From NCBI RefSeq assembly GCF_004342685.1, contig NZ_SMBZ01000013.1:1-64000 (forward strand): DNA of 64,000 nt. The letters are read 5' to 3'. Position 1 is the first letter of the stretch. Each line of letters opens with the position of its first letter. The translations under genes were made by a program, and so were the position numbers. This document shows positions 63,124 to 64,000 of the stretch, piece by piece. The DNA comes from Sphingobacterium alimentarium (GTDB taxonomy: Bacteria; Bacteroidota; Bacteroidia; Sphingobacteriales; Sphingobacteriaceae). The notes below the pieces were generated by a model that did no database searches, was not told the origin of the DNA, and saw only the letters and a program-made list of their open reading frames with translations.

Positions 63124-64000
63124 TTAGGATGTAATGGAATAAACTAGTTCTCCTCTTTTCCACACGAATTGAGGTTGTAGCGCACCTTGTTGGTACGTAA
63201 TATTTTGGTAATTATCTGTGGGATAAATCGCAAAATCTGCTAACTGACCCGTAACCAATCTCCCTCTATCTGCTAATCTTAAGGCATGTGCTGCTCGATA
63301 GGTGATAGCTGCCAACACCTCAGCATTTGTCAATTTTTGATTGCTGGCCAAAATACTTGCCGAAGTGACCAATTGTCCCATGGGTGCGGAGCCTGGATTC
63401 CAATCTGTAGCGATCGCCAAAGAAGCACCTGCGTTCAATAAGGCACGTGCAGGGGTGAATGCACATCCCAAACCCAAAGAAGCTGCCGGCAAGGCAACTG
63501 CAACTACATCCGATTGGCTAAGTAGCGCTATTTCTTCAGAAGTGGATGCCTCTAAGTGATCCGCAGAAACTGCACCCATTGCTACAGCCAATTTCGATCC
63601 CGAGGTCGTAAATTGATCAGCGTGCAATGTAATGTCAAATCCCAACTCTTGAGCTCTCGATAGATAAGGCTGAATTTCCTCAACCGAAAAAGCAGACTCT
63701 TCAATAAATGCGTCAATACGATGAGTTAAATCTTCTGTCTTCAATAAAGGAAACAGGTTGGTCGCTATATATTCTAAATATTCCGAAGCACTTCCCTCAA
63801 AATCCCTAGGCTTCATATGGGCAGCTAAACAAGTGGTTATTAGATCTACCGAAGTGTGGGCTCCAGCAGCTTTTATAGCACACAAAGTCTTCAACTCTTC
63901 TTCCACATTTAGCCCATATCCGCTCTTGACTTCTACAGTGGTGACACCTTGTTGCAACAAATATTCAGCACGCGAGGTGGTCAGCTCAATCAGCGTTTCC
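63124..64000 (-). CDS. hutI: imidazolonepropionase HutI (N-terminal part outside window)
   Basis: The frame is open to the window edge (ETLIELTTSRAEYLLQQGVT precedes the first internal start-like codon), so the gene continues to the right and only about 292 C-terminal residues are seen. Motifs are VEVKSGYGLN, the metal-binding TLHADQFT, and ATDWNPGSAP of the amidohydrolase site. It opens the imidazolone ring to formimidoylglutamate. It is upstream of hutU in the same operon. Confidence 0.95.
   Translation of the reverse strand, partial: ETLIELTTSRAEYLLQQGVTTVEVKSGYGLNVEEELKTLCAIKAAGAHTSVDLITTCLAAHMKPRDFEGSASEYLEYIATNLFPLLKTEDLTHRIDAFIEESAFSVEEIQPYLSRAQELGFDITLHADQFTTSGSKLAVAMGAVSADHLEASTSEEIALLSQSDVVAVALPAASLGLGCAFTPARALLNAGASLAIATDWNPGSAPMGQLVTSASILASNQKLTNAEVLAAITYRAAHALRLADRGRLVTGQLADFAIYPTDNYQNITYQQGALQPQFVWKRGELVYSITS

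Noticed and set aside
1-64000. CRISPR arrays, rRNA, tRNA and integrase genes
   Set aside because: No regular spaced repeat array, no cloverleaf or rRNA segment and no tyrosine or serine recombinase motif were recognised. The phased 10-bp arrays are too short and unspaced to be CRISPR.

Overview
The window is Bacteroidota DNA, most likely from a Sphingobacterium-like or related soil/clinical member of Sphingobacteriales or Flavobacteriales. The evidence is the AT-rich coding style, several TAnnTTTG promoter boxes, the Bacteroidetes-type conjugation genes (DUF4134, DUF4133, DUF4141, DUF3872, RteC, DUF1896, DUF3945) and a chromosomal hutI-hutU-hutG operon. Nearly all of bases 1 to about 60,000 reads as one large integrative and conjugative element (ICE) of the CTnDOT-like class. 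The right edge lies somewhere in 59,800-60,130, before the hut operon. No integrase is present, so the left end lies beyond base 1 or the integrase is elsewhere.

Layout. 1-2,875: arsenic/ion cargo (end of a metallophosphoesterase gene, H-protein-like gene, ACR3 arsenite exporter, NhaA antiporter). 3,097-5,530: an IS110 transposase remnant, small hypothetical genes and a lone receiver-like protein behind a long imperfect palindrome. 5,803-6,394: two small HTH_17 regulators. 6,564-11,656: a candidate defence island, made of an uncharacterised 533-aa protein coupled to an 883-aa PLD-fold nuclease and facing a TIGR02391 (Ymh-type) protein with an R-x4-H motif. 11,667-21,541 (minus strand): the transfer operon from traE to traQ plus a small membrane protein. 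21,734-25,100 (plus strand): metal cargo (DUF6660, TonB receptor, CDF exporter) that splits traE-Q from traA-D. 25,161-26,984: traD, a DUF3408 gene and traA (ParA). 26,985-27,683: probable oriT. 27,684-32,892: mobA, mobB relaxase, a ketoacyl-synthase III cargo gene and the mobC/VirD4 coupling protein. 33,141-44,980: acetyltransferase, an RND efflux adaptor with a pump fused to its outer-membrane channel, a lipoprotein, DUF2147, a LytS/LytTR two-component system, a PagL-like lipid A deacylase and a frameshifted outer-membrane barrel gene. 45,044-47,219: RteC, AraC and VOC genes. 47,258-59,787 (minus strand): the element's maintenance block (1,814-aa methylase/helicase, DUF1896, ORF6N, topoisomerase, DUF3945, two HTH_17, second RteC). 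60,139-64,000: hutG, hutU and partial hutI.

The strongest new signal is not a gene. Upstream of at least seven ICE transcription units, and once inside traD, there is an array of three to four 10-bp direct repeats built on GCCA/GACA words, always in the same orientation relative to the unit it precedes. This looks like an element-wide operator family phased to one face of the helix, which would coordinate the HTH genes, traE, traA, mobC, DUF1896 and DUF3945 operons. A second shared cis-module has a hairpin that keeps its pairing although its bases differ, at a fixed distance from a TAnnTTTG box. It sits before both the ketoacyl-synthase gene and the RND operon and suggests one regulator for both cargo units.
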